Below are positions 48,895 to 59,708 of a stretch of 64,000 bases of DNA, piece after piece. Numbering within the stretch: position 1 is the first letter of the stretch; every line of letters begins with the position of its first letter. The notes under the pieces were generated by a model. That model made no database searches. It saw only the letters and a list, made by a program, of their open reading frames with translations, and was not told the origin of the DNA. Source of the DNA: Ancylomarina sp. 16SWW S1-10-2 (GTDB taxonomy: Bacteria; Bacteroidota; Bacteroidia; Bacteroidales; Marinifilaceae). The position numbers and the translations under genes were made by a program. The DNA lies in assembly GCF_009669305.1 (NCBI RefSeq), contig NZ_SADB01000003.1, forward strand, positions 1 through 64,000. The letters are read 5' to 3'.

Positions 48895-51800
48895 ATGCTG
48901 AAGAAAATGTTCAATAAGATCTGTGTACTTATAATATTACTAGTTTTCCCTATTACTGGCTCGTTTGGGCTAGTTAAAAACTTAGACAGTTCTCAACAGC
49001 TTACTATTTCAGATGGATTAGCACACAATGGCGTTACCTGCATTCTTGAAGATTCACGAGGTTATTTATGGTTTGGAACTTATGAAGGGCTAAACAGATA
49101 TGATGGATACGAAATAAAAGTATTTAAGAATACGCTTGATAAAGACATATTGGCAAGTAATAGAGTAAGATCAATTGCTGAAGATAGTAAAGGAAACCTG
49201 TGGATTGGGACCGATGAAGGAATCACGCTTTATAATTATTCACAAGAGAAATTTAAAAATATTTACACTAATAAACTCTATAATAGAGGTGTGCGCGGTC
49301 CAGTTGTTAGGTGTATTCTTATTAATGAACAAAAAGGATTAGTTGTTTGCGCTACAGAGGGCGATGGTGTGCTTGTTTTTGATCATAATTATTCTTTCTT
49401 GCAGCAGTATTTGCCAACTTTTAATGATTCCAAAAGTGATGTTCAATTTTATGACGGAATAAGTCTGGATAAATCGAATTATCTGTTTGCAACATCAAAA
49501 GGTCCCGTATGTCTTAATCTAGAAAAAAATAAGATGATTCCAGTTCTTGAGACAGAACTAGCTCTTAACAATTCAATTACAAAAATTGATGAAAACACGG
49601 TTTTATTAACTCTGGATTTAGGTATTGCTTTTGTTGAATACCATATTAGCAATGGCGATTTTGTTTTTGAATTAAAAGGGACTTATTTCAAATCAGAAGG
49701 GTTTAAAACAGCTTCAATTGATAAGTTTAGAAATCTTTGGCTGGGCACATTAAACGATGGAGTTATTCATATTGAAAATGTAGATCGACTTAAAAACAAT
49801 AAGAGTTATAAGCAATCTTATTTTAATGCAGGTAAATCGATATTGAGGTGTAGTTGCTTTGCCCCATCAACGAAGAGTGGATGTTGGTTTGGTACGTTTA
49901 ATGACGGGATATTTAATTTTGATCTGGATGCCAATCCATTTGGGAAATTTAATATCGAAATGGATTATAAATTTGGTTTATCATCAAATTTGGTTACTCA
50001 TTTTTCTCAATTCGACGATCATCGTGTATTAGTTACTGCAACGCTTGGTGGCATTGCACTCTTTAATGTGATAGAAAAAAAGTTTGAACCTCTTCCTTTT
50101 TATTTGTCCGAAAAAGACAGACATAAGGTTGCATCTGTTTTTGTTGATTCCAAGAAGAATATTTGGATGAAGATGTCTAACGAAGATGGTCTTTATAGGG
50201 TTCGTAAGGGTACAAAAACAGTAAAAAAAATAATTAATAAATCCATACCAGCTGGTATGGGGTTGCGTTCCTTTTCCGAAGATAATGATGGAAATATTTG
50301 GATTGGAGCCACCGATAATGTTTATAAAATATGCCTAACTAAGGACGGAACTGTTAAAAATGTACTACGATTAAATGATCATCCCTTTTTTAAGGAGAAT
50401 AAACTTTCTCTTATTCGCTGTGTTTACGTTGATCCTGTTTACAATTTCATTTGGTTAGGAGCCGATTCTGATGGATTGTTTAGGATTGAGAGTATGGGAG
50501 ATGGAGGATTAGAGGATTTGAAGATTCAACAGTATGTAAATGATAAAAGCAACAGGTTATCTATTTCAAGCAATTTTGTTAGCTCTATTATTCGGTTGCC
50601 AAATAATGAATTTTGGATTGGAACTGAAGGAGGTGGTATTTGTAAAGTCATTAATAGCGATAAGGAACCAGAATTTATTGCATTCTCAGAAAAAAATGGC
50701 TTATCGAATAATGCAGTCAAAAATATACTGTACGATGATGAGTATAATTTATGGATTACCACTAATATTGGTTTGAATAAGTTCGACACTAAGGATTATA
50801 GATTTAGAAAATTCAGTGAGGTTGATGGTTTACCTTTCGAAGATTTTTGGTTTGCATCAATCAAGTTGTCAAATGGATTCATGATGCAATCTGGGTTGGA
50901 TGGCTTTTGTTATTATAATCCTGCTGATTTACCAGACAAAGAAGAGCTTCCAATTTTAGAGTTTGGTGATTTTAAATTGGATAATAATCTTGTTTCGCCA
51001 GGTGATACGATAGCAGGTCGAGTCCTTTTAAGTAAACGCTTAAATGAACAGAAAGAAATTGAGTTAAATTATGACGAAAACGTATTCTCTATTGAGTTAA
51101 AATCGCTTCATTTTTCAACGCCTGATAATCACTTTTTAAGATATCAACTCTTACCAATTAATGATGAATGGGTAGAAGTAAACTCTGACCAAAGAAACAT
51201 ATACTATAGTGGATTGCAAGCTGGAGAATACGAATTAAACGTGATGGCTTCGAATTCTTTAAAGCAATGGACAGAACCACGAAGGCTCAAAATAATTATA
51301 AACCCACCTTTTTGGGAAACCACACTCGCATATATCTTCTATTTTTCACTTTTGGTACTTATCCTTTATTTGGTGATGTTTTATGTCTTACGATTTCAAA
51401 CATTACAGCATAATTTGCAGATTGAAAAGTTAGAAAAAGACAATGTGAAAGAGGTAAATCTTGCTAAACTTCGCTTTTTTTCGAATATATCGCATGAAAT
51501 CAAAACGCCAATTACTTTAATCACTGGACCGGTAGATTTATTGTTAAATCGCTTTCAGAATAATGTCGATGTTAAAGAGAAATTGGAACTGGTAAAACGT
51601 CAATCTAAAAAGATTTCTAAGCTTATTGATCAAGTTCATGATTTTCAAAAATCGGATGCGAACCAATTAAAGGTGCATTATTCAACATTTGGATTTCAAT
51701 CCTTTTTAAACGATTTGCTCTCTGATTTTGAGTTTATGGCTAATAATTCAAATAAGAATTTAAAAGTCAAGAGTAATTGTACCAATCTGTTTGTAAATGC

Positions 51801-53037
51801 TGATAATGATAAGTTGGAGAAGATTCTAAATAATCTTTTAAATAATGCTTTTAAATTTACCGAGTCTGGAGATACAATTCAAGTGGAATATACTTGTGTT
51901 GATAGAAATCTAATTATTAAGGTATCAGATACCGGTCGAGGAATTATATCGGATGATTTACCATTTATCTTTGAGCGGTTTTATCAGTCGACGCATAAAC
52001 ATGGTGCGTATACGGGAGGTTCTGGAATTGGATTGGCTTTTACAAAAAGGCTTGTTGAGATGCATTATGGTTCTATCGAAGCTGAGAGTGAATTGAATGA
52101 AGGAACCACATTTACGGTACGTTTACCCATAGTAGAAGAAAATGTATCAGATGATATCAAAATTAAAGAAGATGAGATTTTATCGATAGAGAGAAAGCAC
52201 GATCAAACTGTTTCTGTTTTAAATCAGACAAACCTTTCTGAGATAAAAGTAGGAAGCGATTTTTCTAATTCTTATGTATTCCTAGTTGAGGATAATGATG
52301 ATATGAGAAATTTTGTTTCATCAAGCCTGTCTAAGTTTTTTAAACTGAAGTCATTTGTTAATGGACGTGAATGTTTAAAAGCAATGGAAGAAGAGTGGCC
52401 AGATATTGTTATCAGTGATGTTTTAATGCCTGAATTAAATGGTTTAGAATTGTGTAGACATATAAAATCAGATATTAAAACGAGTCATATTCCAGTAATT
52501 CTATTAACCGCTTGCGCGACTATTGAAGATCAGATTCAAGGCATAAAAGAAGGTGCTGATTCTTATATCAGAAAGCCTTTTGATTTGCAGCACCTTGTAG
52601 CACGAACAGAGTTTTTATTGCAGAATAGAAAACAATTACGTCAGCGATTTCAAATTGATTTACCTCTTAGTTTAGAGAAAAATAAAGACAATGGAAATGA
52701 TGCTATTTTCTTAGAGAAATTATACGAATTAATGGCTGAGAACTTGGACAATCAGGATTTAGATTTGGATGGCTTTGCCAAAGATTTATTTCTAAACCGA
52801 ACTCATTTTTACCAAAAAGTGAAAGCCATAACAAATCAAACACCATTTGAACTTTTAAAATCGTATAGATTAAAGAAAGCTTCTGAATTCTTAGTGCAAG
52901 ATAAACTATCGGTTAACGAAGTTTATTTAATGACAGGCTTTAAAAGCCGAACTCATTTTAGCAAGTTGTTTAAGGAGAAGTATAATGTTACTCCTGGAAA
53001 ATTTGCAGTTGAATCAAGCAAGAAGTATTCTAGTTAA
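48895..53037 (+). CDS. Hybrid two-component system (HTCS) sensor-regulator
   Basis: This 1380-residue inner-membrane protein joins a sensor kinase, receiver and AraC-type DNA-binding domain. The periplasmic part (about 30-735) is two beta-propellers of short repeats (DSRGYLWFGTYEGLNRYDG). A Y_Y_Y domain (about 740-805) and a membrane helix (about 812-835) follow. The kinase shows NISHEIKTPITL (phospho-His about 867), NNLLNNAFKF, DTGRGI and GSGIGLAF. The receiver has DVLMPE (Asp about 1173). HTH helices end at SRTHFSKLFKEKYNVTPGKF. HTCSs bind an oligosaccharide and switch on nearby loci. Its likely targets are the 53434 operon and perhaps the sulfatases around it. Confidence 0.95.
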   Translation: MLKKMFNKICVLIILLVFPITGSFGLVKNLDSSQQLTISDGLAHNGVTCILEDSRGYLWFGTYEGLNRYDGYEIKVFKNTLDKDILASNRVRSIAEDSKGNLWIGTDEGITLYNYSQEKFKNIYTNKLYNRGVRGPVVRCILINEQKGLVVCATEGDGVLVFDHNYSFLQQYLPTFNDSKSDVQFYDGISLDKSNYLFATSKGPVCLNLEKNKMIPVLETELALNNSITKIDENTVLLTLDLGIAFVEYHISNGDFVFELKGTYFKSEGFKTASIDKFRNLWLGTLNDGVIHIENVDRLKNNKSYKQSYFNAGKSILRCSCFAPSTKSGCWFGTFNDGIFNFDLDANPFGKFNIEMDYKFGLSSNLVTHFSQFDDHRVLVTATLGGIALFNVIEKKFEPLPFYLSEKDRHKVASVFVDSKKNIWMKMSNEDGLYRVRKGTKTVKKIINKSIPAGMGLRSFSEDNDGNIWIGATDNVYKICLTKDGTVKNVLRLNDHPFFKENKLSLIRCVYVDPVYNFIWLGADSDGLFRIESMGDGGLEDLKIQQYVNDKSNRLSISSNFVSSIIRLPNNEFWIGTEGGGICKVINSDKEPEFIAFSEKNGLSNNAVKNILYDDEYNLWITTNIGLNKFDTKDYRFRKFSEVDGLPFEDFWFASIKLSNGFMMQSGLDGFCYYNPADLPDKEELPILEFGDFKLDNNLVSPGDTIAGRVLLSKRLNEQKEIELNYDENVFSIELKSLHFSTPDNHFLRYQLLPINDEWVEVNSDQRNIYYSGLQAGEYELNVMASNSLKQWTEPRRLKIIINPPFWETTLAYIFYFSLLVLILYLVMFYVLRFQTLQHNLQIEKLEKDNVKEVNLAKLRFFSNISHEIKTPITLITGPVDLLLNRFQNNVDVKEKLELVKRQSKKISKLIDQVHDFQKSDANQLKVHYSTFGFQSFLNDLLSDFEFMANNSNKNLKVKSNCTNLFVNADNDKLEKILNNLLNNAFKFTESGDTIQVEYTCVDRNLIIKVSDTGRGIISDDLPFIFERFYQSTHKHGAYTGGSGIGLAFTKRLVEMHYGSIEAESELNEGTTFTVRLPIVEENVSDDIKIKEDEILSIERKHDQTVSVLNQTNLSEIKVGSDFSNSYVFLVEDNDDMRNFVSSSLSKFFKLKSFVNGRECLKAMEEEWPDIVISDVLMPELNGLELCRHIKSDIKTSHIPVILLTACATIEDQIQGIKEGADSYIRKPFDLQHLVARTEFLLQNRKQLRQRFQIDLPLSLEKNKDNGNDAIFLEKLYELMAENLDNQDLDLDGFAKDLFLNRTHFYQKVKAITNQTPFELLKSYRLKKASEFLVQDKLSVNEVYLMTGFKSRTHFSKLFKEKYNVTPGKFAVESSKKYSS

Positions 53038-53433
53038 TCTGTTGATTTAAAAGTAATCATAGTAGATCTCCCTGATCGATTTATCCATGCAAATAAATTT
53101 ATTATTTACTTTCAGACACACTAAATAAATTCTCAACTACATATCTAACGGTATTTATAGCCTATTTTGATTTTAGAAATTAAAATCTTTTAAGTTATGA
53201 TATCGTTTTCTGTGTAGGTATGATAAAGCATTGCTTCGTTTAAAAGAAATGTCGCGTGAATTATTATTTTTAATACCTCCCCATTGGATCTTACTTTTGA
53301 GTAAGACGTCCTAAACAAACGATTTCAGAATACAAAGATGTAAAATCAATCTGCTAGTAACATGCTCTTATTATAGTGTGTCATGTAGGTTTTGTGGATG
53401 TTTATTATTGTGCGATAATAAAGGGTATTTAAA
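53038..53433. other. Intergenic region before the GH110 operon
   Basis: 396 bases without a recognisable gene. I find no copy of the 21-bp-spaced GGTAAA motif here, which suggests that this operon answers to a different regulator, possibly the hybrid regulator just upstream. No clear terminator for the upstream gene is visible. Confidence 0.4.
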
Positions 53434-55257
53434 ATGAATAATTGGAAGATGTGTAAAGGAATTATAATGGGGAGATTAGTATTAATATTAATCTTACTGG
53501 CTTCAATGGGAGCTAATGCAAAAGAACTAATTAAGATTAAGCCATCAGATGAGGATATGACGCCAATACTTCGTGAGGCTTTGGAGAATGTTTCGGATTT
53601 GGATGTGAAAATAGTATTCGAAAAAGGAACTTATCGTTTTAAACCAGATTATGCTACTGAAAAATATTGTTTTATTACCAATCACAACAATGGATTAAAG
53701 AGAATTATTTTTCCAATGGAAGGTTTTAAATCTGTTGAAATTGAAGGTAATGGTTCTGAATTTATTTTCCATGGTCGAGTTTTACCCTTTCAATTTAAAG
53801 GCTGCGAAAATGTAACTGTTAAGAATCTTAGTTTAGATTGGGATATTCCATTCACTTTTCAAGGCGAAGTTATTGAATGTAATCCAGAAGAGGAATGGCG
53901 TGATATAAAACCATTTACAGATGGTTTCTCATGGAAAGTAAGCAAAGGACAACTCCTATTTCCAAATATTGATGGATTCCATTACAGTAAAATTGGGAGT
54001 ACTTTAGCTTTTGATCGTAAGGAACAGCGTGTTGTTCATGGTGGATGGGATGTATCGAGTTCACCTCGATGGGTTGAAAAAAGAAAAGGTGGAATTCTAC
54101 GTTTTCACGAGAAACTTAAGCATTATCCTCCTGTCGGATCAATTTTACATTCAAAGGGAGCTAAAGAGGAAAATCGATATGCACCTGCTTTTCATGTTAT
54201 TTCATCAAAAAATACTCGTATTGAGAATGTTGTTGTTCATAGTGCATTAGGAATGGGATTTTTATTCGAACGTTCTGAAAATGCAACATTAAGTAAATGT
54301 GGTATTTATTTGCCTGAAGGTTCAGATAGAGTAGTAACTACTATTGCTGATGCGACTCATTTTTGCAATTGTAAAGGTGATATCTTAATCGAAGATTGTC
54401 GTTTCGAAAATATGTTGGACGATGGAACTAATGTGCACGGTACTTATGTTCAGGTTGATAAAGTGATTGATGCTCATACGGTAAGAGTTGGTCTTAAACA
54501 TGGGCAACAAATGGGCTTCGAGTTTGCTGGAAAAGATGATGTCATCTGGTTTATTCAAAAGCCAAGTATGCAAAAAGCATCAGAGAATACGGTAACTGCT
54601 GTATCAATAGTTAACGACCAGTACATTAATCTTACTTTTAAAGATCAATTACCTGAAAATTTAGCCATAGGCGATTTGCTTGAAAATAAAACTTGGAATC
54701 CTACATTTACCATGCGTGGTTGCACAATTCGCGATCATCGTGCTAGAAATGTTGTTTTAAAAACACCTTTAAAAACCGTTATCGAGAACAATAACTTTTC
54801 ATCAATGATGTCTTCTATTCTATTTAGAGGTGAAACTTACTATTGGTTCGAATCAGGAGCAGTAGAAGATGTTGTTATTCGAAATAATCACTTTGAATAT
54901 TGTGCTTATAGTGGATCAGAACATGCTGTAATGTATATCACTCCACGATTGGGAGAGGGTTTTAATCAAACAGAATGCTACGATCGTAACATCCGTTTTG
55001 AGAATAATACCATAAAAAACTTCGACAACAGAATTGTTTGGGCTGATAGAGTAGATGGATTGATTATTAAAGGAAATAAGATCACCAAAACTTATGATGC
55101 TAAGCCTTTGCATCCAGATGCGCCACTTTTCGATTTTGCAAACTGTCGCAACGTTCAGGTAATTGATAATGTTTATGTAGGAGATCAGGAAAAGGCTATT
55201 GTTGCTGATGAAGCAACTAAAAAAAGCTTAACTGTAAAGAAAAATAAAGGATTTTAA
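53434..55257 (+). CDS. GH110-like alpha-1,3-galactosidase (right-handed beta-helix)
   Basis: This exported protein of about 607 residues has a start at 53434 or at the ATG 53467, which gives a simpler signal peptide ([18 protein letters not shown]). The body is a parallel beta-helix with repeated short strands ([34 protein letters not shown]). The motif [30 protein letters not shown] (about 309-338; key residues Cys-Lys-Gly, Glu-Asp-Cys and Asp-Asp-Gly-Asn-His-Gly) is typical of GH110. GH110 removes alpha-1,3-linked galactose, and a marine member acts on carrageenan-type galactose. It is followed 29 bp later by a sulfatase. Confidence 0.82.
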   Translation: MNNWKMCKGIIMGRLVLILILLASMGANAKELIKIKPSDEDMTPILREALENVSDLDVKIVFEKGTYRFKPDYATEKYCFITNHNNGLKRIIFPMEGFKSVEIEGNGSEFIFHGRVLPFQFKGCENVTVKNLSLDWDIPFTFQGEVIECNPEEEWRDIKPFTDGFSWKVSKGQLLFPNIDGFHYSKIGSTLAFDRKEQRVVHGGWDVSSSPRWVEKRKGGILRFHEKLKHYPPVGSILHSKGAKEENRYAPAFHVISSKNTRIENVVVHSALGMGFLFERSENATLSKCGIYLPEGSDRVVTTIADATHFCNCKGDILIEDCRFENMLDDGTNVHGTYVQVDKVIDAHTVRVGLKHGQQMGFEFAGKDDVIWFIQKPSMQKASENTVTAVSIVNDQYINLTFKDQLPENLAIGDLLENKTWNPTFTMRGCTIRDHRARNVVLKTPLKTVIENNNFSSMMSSILFRGETYYWFESGAVEDVVIRNNHFEYCAYSGSEHAVMYITPRLGEGFNQTECYDRNIRFENNTIKNFDNRIVWADRVDGLIIKGNKITKTYDAKPLHPDAPLFDFANCRNVQVIDNVYVGDQEKAIVADEATKKSLTVKKNKGF

Positions 55258-55286
55258 ATATAGAATCTTTAAAAAAAAGGAGAGAA

Positions 55287-56870
55287 ATGAATAAGTTAGT
55301 TTTGTACGTATTTGGAGTTATCTTATTAGGTAGCGTATCATCTTGCAAACAAAAGCAAGAAAAGCCTAAAAGACCAAATATTTTGTTTGCTATTGCCGAT
55401 GATGCTTCGTGGAAGTATTTTGGTGCCTATGGATGCGATTGGGTGAAAACACCAGCTTTTGATAAAGTAGCCGAAAGAGGTTTGTTATTTCAAAATGCGT
55501 ACACACCAAATGCAAAGTGTGCACCTTCTCGTTCTATTATTTTAACAGGGCGAAATAGCTGGCAATTAGAGGCGGCGGCGAATCATGCACCTTATTTTCC
55601 AGCGAAATTTAAAACCTATGCTGAAGCTTTAGGTGAGAATGGATATTGGGTAGGAAGTGTAGCAAAAGGTTGGGCTCCTGGCGTTCCTGGATCTATTAAT
55701 GGTAAAGAAAGAGAATTAGCAGGTCCTAAATTTGATACTTATACTGCTACTCCACCTTCTAAAGGAATTTCTAACAACGATTATGCGAAAAATTTTGAAG
55801 CATTTTTGGATGCTCGACCTAAAGGAGAACCTTTTTGCTTTTGGTATGGTAGTAAAGAACCACATCGTAGTTATGAATATAAAACTGGGATAACAAAAGG
55901 AGGCAAAAATATAAGTGAAATTGATGAGGTGCCTGCTCTTTGGCCTGATGTTGACACGGTTAGAACAGATATGCTTGACTATGCATTTGAAATCGAACAT
56001 TTTGATTCTCATTTGCAAAAGATGTTAAAGAAACTAGAAGAAATTGGAGAGTTGGATAATACAATTGTGATTGTAACAGCTGATAATGGTATGCCTTTTC
56101 CAAGAATTAAGGGACAAGTTTATGAGTACTCGAATCACTTGCCTTTGGCAATTATGTGGCCCAAAGGAATTAAAAAATCAGGTCGTGTTATTTCCGATTT
56201 TGTGAGTTTTGCAGATTTTACGCCAACTTATTTGGAACTTGCTGGTTTAACTACTGAAAGTGCTGGTATGAAGCCAACTGTAGGAAAGAGTTTAACAGAT
56301 ATTTTCTACTCTGAAAAAGATGGGAAAGTTACTGATGATAGAGATCACATGCTTGTAGGTAAAGAACGTCACGATGTGGGTAGACCTAACGATGAGGGAT
56401 ATCCTGTAAGAGGAATCTTTAAAGGGGATTATTTGTACTTACACAATTTTAAAACAGAAAGATGGCCTCAAGGAAATCCTGAGACAGGTTATTTAAATTG
56501 TGATGGTAGTCCAACTAAAACATACATTTTAGATACGCGTCGTAAGAAAGGTCAAATGAAATATTGGCAGCTGAATTTTGGAAAGAGAGTTTCCGATGAG
56601 CTATACAACGTTAAAAAGGATCCTTATTGTATGAATAACTTAGTTGATAACGAGGAGTTGGCTGAATTAAAATTGGCTATGAAAACTCAAATGGAGACTG
56701 AATTAAAGGAGCAAGCTGATCCTCGTATTTTGGGGAATGGCGATATTTTTGACAATTATGAATACTCCGGTCCTGTGAGAAATTTTTATAATCGTTATGA
56801 GAGCGGTGAAGATATTCCTACACATTGGGTAAATAAAAGTGATTTTGACACTTACTTAAAAGAGAAATAA
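55287..56870 (+). CDS. S1-family sulfatase lipoprotein
   Basis: This 527-residue lipoprotein has a signal ending GSVSSCKQ. The formylglycine motif is CAPSR (Cys about 78) followed by [18 protein letters not shown], a distinctive variant seen in marine galactan sulfatases. The metal site includes [16 protein letters not shown] (about 33-48) and VTADNGMPF (about 263). The C-terminal region ([16 protein letters not shown]) is normal for the family. It sits between the GH110 gene and an SGNH esterase, 2 bp before the latter. It probably acts on an alpha-galactose sulfate before or after GH110. Confidence 0.9.
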   Translation: MNKLVLYVFGVILLGSVSSCKQKQEKPKRPNILFAIADDASWKYFGAYGCDWVKTPAFDKVAERGLLFQNAYTPNAKCAPSRSIILTGRNSWQLEAAANHAPYFPAKFKTYAEALGENGYWVGSVAKGWAPGVPGSINGKERELAGPKFDTYTATPPSKGISNNDYAKNFEAFLDARPKGEPFCFWYGSKEPHRSYEYKTGITKGGKNISEIDEVPALWPDVDTVRTDMLDYAFEIEHFDSHLQKMLKKLEEIGELDNTIVIVTADNGMPFPRIKGQVYEYSNHLPLAIMWPKGIKKSGRVISDFVSFADFTPTYLELAGLTTESAGMKPTVGKSLTDIFYSEKDGKVTDDRDHMLVGKERHDVGRPNDEGYPVRGIFKGDYLYLHNFKTERWPQGNPETGYLNCDGSPTKTYILDTRRKKGQMKYWQLNFGKRVSDELYNVKKDPYCMNNLVDNEELAELKLAMKTQMETELKEQADPRILGNGDIFDNYEYSGPVRNFYNRYESGEDIPTHWVNKSDFDTYLKEK

Positions 56871-56872
56871 AA

Positions 56873-58264
56873 ATGAAAAAGGGTTTTCTGTTTTGTGTTC
56901 TGATTTGCAGTGCTTTTCTTTTACAAGCTCAAACTGAGCTAGCATCAATGTTTAGTGATCATATGGTGCTGCAACGAAATGCAGAGGTTGCTATATGGGG
57001 GAAGGATAAGCCCCATACTAAAATTAGCATTGAAGCTACTTGGGGAGAGAAAGATATTGTATATTCAGATGCTGAAGGTCGGTGGAAAACTGATCTTAAA
57101 ACTCACAAAGCAGGAGGCCCGTACCAAATAGATATTAAAGGTTCTGAGCAAAAACAAATAAGCGATATTTTGCTTGGCGAGGTTTGGCTTTGCTCAGGAC
57201 AATCAAATATGGAAATGCCTTTAAAAGGATTTCTAAAAGGACAAGGCGTTTCTGGCAGTAATCAGGAAATCTTAAACAGCACAAATTCTCAACTCCGTTT
57301 TTTCACCGTAGAACGAAATATAAGTAGTAAGCCACAAGAAGCCTGCAATGGTAAATGGGAGTTGTCGAACCGCGAAACTTCGGCTGAATTTAGTGCTGTA
57401 GCGTATTTTTATGGTAAAATATTACAGGCGCAATTAAAAGTTCCTATAGGAGTAATTTGTAGCAGTTGGGGAGGAACTCCTGCTGAAGCATGGACACCAA
57501 AGAATGTTATTTCAGAGGATTTTAAAGAGTTTAATAGTGTTCTGAAAGATGAATCTGCCTATTATCAGAAAACACCAACGGTTTTATTTAATGGCATGAT
57601 TAACCCACTTATTCCTTTTACTATGAAAGGTGTAATTTGGTACCAAGGGGAAGCGAATAGAAAAAATGCAGAACAATATTCAAGACTATTTCCTGCAATG
57701 ATTAAGAGTTGGAGAGATCGTTGGAATCTTGGTGATTTTCCTTTTTATTTTGTGCAAATATCTTCTTTCGAATGGGGAGGGGAACCTTGGGTAGAATTAA
57801 GGGAATCTCAATTGAAAACAATGCTTTCAGTTCCCAATACCGGAATGGCAGTAACATTAGATATTGGTGATAAATTTTGCATTCATCCACCTAAAAAGAA
57901 AGAGGTTGGTGAACGTTTGGCATATTGGGCTTTGGCTAAAACCTATGGTTTTAAAGGGATTCAATATAGTGGTCCGGTTTATAAATCAATGGAAATAAAA
58001 GAGAGTAAAGCGTATTTATCCTTTGATTATGCTCCTTATGGGGTATGTAGTATGGAAAATAAACTTGAGAATTTTGAAATAGCTGGTGCCGATCAGGTCT
58101 TTTATCCTGCAGAGGCAGAAATAAAAAAAGGTCAACTTATTGTTTGGAACAAGGATGTTAAAGAGCCAACTATTGTTCGTTATGGATGGACGAGTTATTT
58201 GAATGGTTGTTTGTTTAATACGGCTGGTTTGCCAGCTTCTTCTTTCAGAACAGATCATCTTTAG
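56873..58264 (+). CDS. Exported SGNH carbohydrate esterase (sialate O-acetylesterase-like)
   Basis: This 463-residue enzyme has a signal peptide (MKKGFLFCVLICSAFLLQAQ) and an N-terminal beta-sandwich (LASMFSDHMVLQRN). The SGNH/SASA catalytic domain shows LCSGQSNMEMPL with the nucleophile Ser (about 115), SSWGGTPAEAW and VIWYQGEANRKNAEQY. The Asp/His end is IGDKFCIHPPKKKEVGERLA (about 332-351). Such enzymes remove acetyl esters from sugars. Acetylated or otherwise esterified galactan is therefore implied, or the enzyme has been repurposed. It overlaps no gene and shares the operon with neighbours at 2-64 bp. Confidence 0.85.
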   Translation: MKKGFLFCVLICSAFLLQAQTELASMFSDHMVLQRNAEVAIWGKDKPHTKISIEATWGEKDIVYSDAEGRWKTDLKTHKAGGPYQIDIKGSEQKQISDILLGEVWLCSGQSNMEMPLKGFLKGQGVSGSNQEILNSTNSQLRFFTVERNISSKPQEACNGKWELSNRETSAEFSAVAYFYGKILQAQLKVPIGVICSSWGGTPAEAWTPKNVISEDFKEFNSVLKDESAYYQKTPTVLFNGMINPLIPFTMKGVIWYQGEANRKNAEQYSRLFPAMIKSWRDRWNLGDFPFYFVQISSFEWGGEPWVELRESQLKTMLSVPNTGMAVTLDIGDKFCIHPPKKKEVGERLAYWALAKTYGFKGIQYSGPVYKSMEIKESKAYLSFDYAPYGVCSMENKLENFEIAGADQVFYPAEAEIKKGQLIVWNKDVKEPTIVRYGWTSYLNGCLFNTAGLPASSFRTDHL

Positions 58265-58328
58265 AGCAAGCAATTAAAAATAGATTTTTGTGAATATTAC
58301 ATAAGGTTTTAAGTTATTTACTAGGCTC

Positions 58329-59708
58329 ATGAATTTAATAGCAAACGTTTCCATTTTTATCTTACTATTTGGTATGACTTGTTGTAAACCTAAAAGTGGT
58401 GATACAAATCAGTTAACCTCAAAAAAGAATAAGTCTTTACCAATAGAGATACCTAATGTTTTTCCGCAGGAAGGACTAACCGATGCACACACAATAATTG
58501 CCAATGGTCGTTTGTATTTATTCGGCGGTCATGATCAATCGTGGGATACGGATGACACATGGAGAATGGATCGTTGGGAAATCAGGTCAACTGATAATTT
58601 GATTGATTGGAAAAAGGAGGGCGTAATTTTACCTACAGAAACTTATATAGGTGATTTGCCGAATTGTTGGGCTGGCGATATTACAGAGCGAAATGGAAAG
58701 TATTATTGGTATTTTTCAAATAGAAATATCAGCACAGGAGTTATGGTCGCAAATTCTCCTATTGGTCCTTTTACTGATGCTTTGGGTAAGCCTTTATTGC
58801 CAAATGGTATAATTGGGAAAGGACATCCTTATGATCCTGAAATTTTTGAAGAAAATGGAGTGTACACAATGTTTTTTGGAGCAGGTCATTACTATTCTGT
58901 GATTTTGGGTGACGATATGATTTCTTTAGCTGAGAAACCTCAGCCGGTAATTGTTACAACAAAAGATGGAAAGGACAAATGGACAGCTGATAAATCAACA
59001 GTATTTAAACGAAATGATATTTACTATTTGGCATGGGGTGCAAATTATGCCATGTCTAAACAATTAAGAGGTCCTTATATTTACGAAGGAGATTTTTTAG
59101 CTGGAGGGCATAATAATGTATTTCAGTGGAATGGACAATGGTATGTTGTCACAGAAAATAAAGACATTAGTTTGTTCTATCGAGGAGTTTCTTTAAAACC
59201 ATTATTCTTTAATGAAGACGGTACAATTGATGTACCGGATGATGATGCAGATTACCCAAACATTGGAAGAGACTGGACTTTTAAACATTCAAAAATGGGA
59301 TGGAATTCACTGTCAGGAGGAACTCTTGATTGGAAAGTAGGAAGTGTAAGTGGAAATATAGAGGGACACACGGTAATTGAAAGTTCTAATTGGTTGATAA
59401 CTGACTTGACAAAATGCAAGCATCTGGTTTTACAATTGAAAAATAATAGTCGTTCTACTCAAGCTAGAATCTCTTTGGCATTATTTAATCCTAAAAAAGG
59501 TAAATATTGGTCGAATCCTGAAATTGATTGGTCACAAGAAACACAATATGATCTTGATATAAGTTCAAATGATACTGATTTCAAAGAATACCAAATTGAT
59601 TTATCTCAAAATATGAATCTTAAGTCAAGCTTAAAGCGAATTCGTATTGAACCTGCTTTGGGAGTGAATACTGGAAGTTGGGAAATTAAATACATTGGTT
59701 TTAAATGA
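58329..59708 (+). CDS. GH43-like five-bladed beta-propeller lipoprotein with C-terminal beta-sandwich
   Basis: This 459-residue lipoprotein has a signal ending FGMTCC. The propeller resembles GH43: a candidate base Asp in GLTDAHTIIANGRLYLFGG (about 52), a pKa-modulating Asp in GHPYDPEIFEENG (about 170) and a candidate acid in VVTENKD (about 278). After about 320 comes a carbohydrate-binding-like beta-sandwich (WNSLSGGTLDWKV, SWEIKYIGFK). Alpha-L-arabinofuranosidase or beta-xylosidase activity would be unexpected here, so the substrate is probably a galactan side sugar. The next gene overlaps by 4 bp (ATGA), so the two are coupled. Confidence 0.7.
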   Translation: MNLIANVSIFILLFGMTCCKPKSGDTNQLTSKKNKSLPIEIPNVFPQEGLTDAHTIIANGRLYLFGGHDQSWDTDDTWRMDRWEIRSTDNLIDWKKEGVILPTETYIGDLPNCWAGDITERNGKYYWYFSNRNISTGVMVANSPIGPFTDALGKPLLPNGIIGKGHPYDPEIFEENGVYTMFFGAGHYYSVILGDDMISLAEKPQPVIVTTKDGKDKWTADKSTVFKRNDIYYLAWGANYAMSKQLRGPYIYEGDFLAGGHNNVFQWNGQWYVVTENKDISLFYRGVSLKPLFFNEDGTIDVPDDDADYPNIGRDWTFKHSKMGWNSLSGGTLDWKVGSVSGNIEGHTVIESSNWLITDLTKCKHLVLQLKNNSRSTQARISLALFNPKKGKYWSNPEIDWSQETQYDLDISSNDTDFKEYQIDLSQNMNLKSSLKRIRIEPALGVNTGSWEIKYIGFK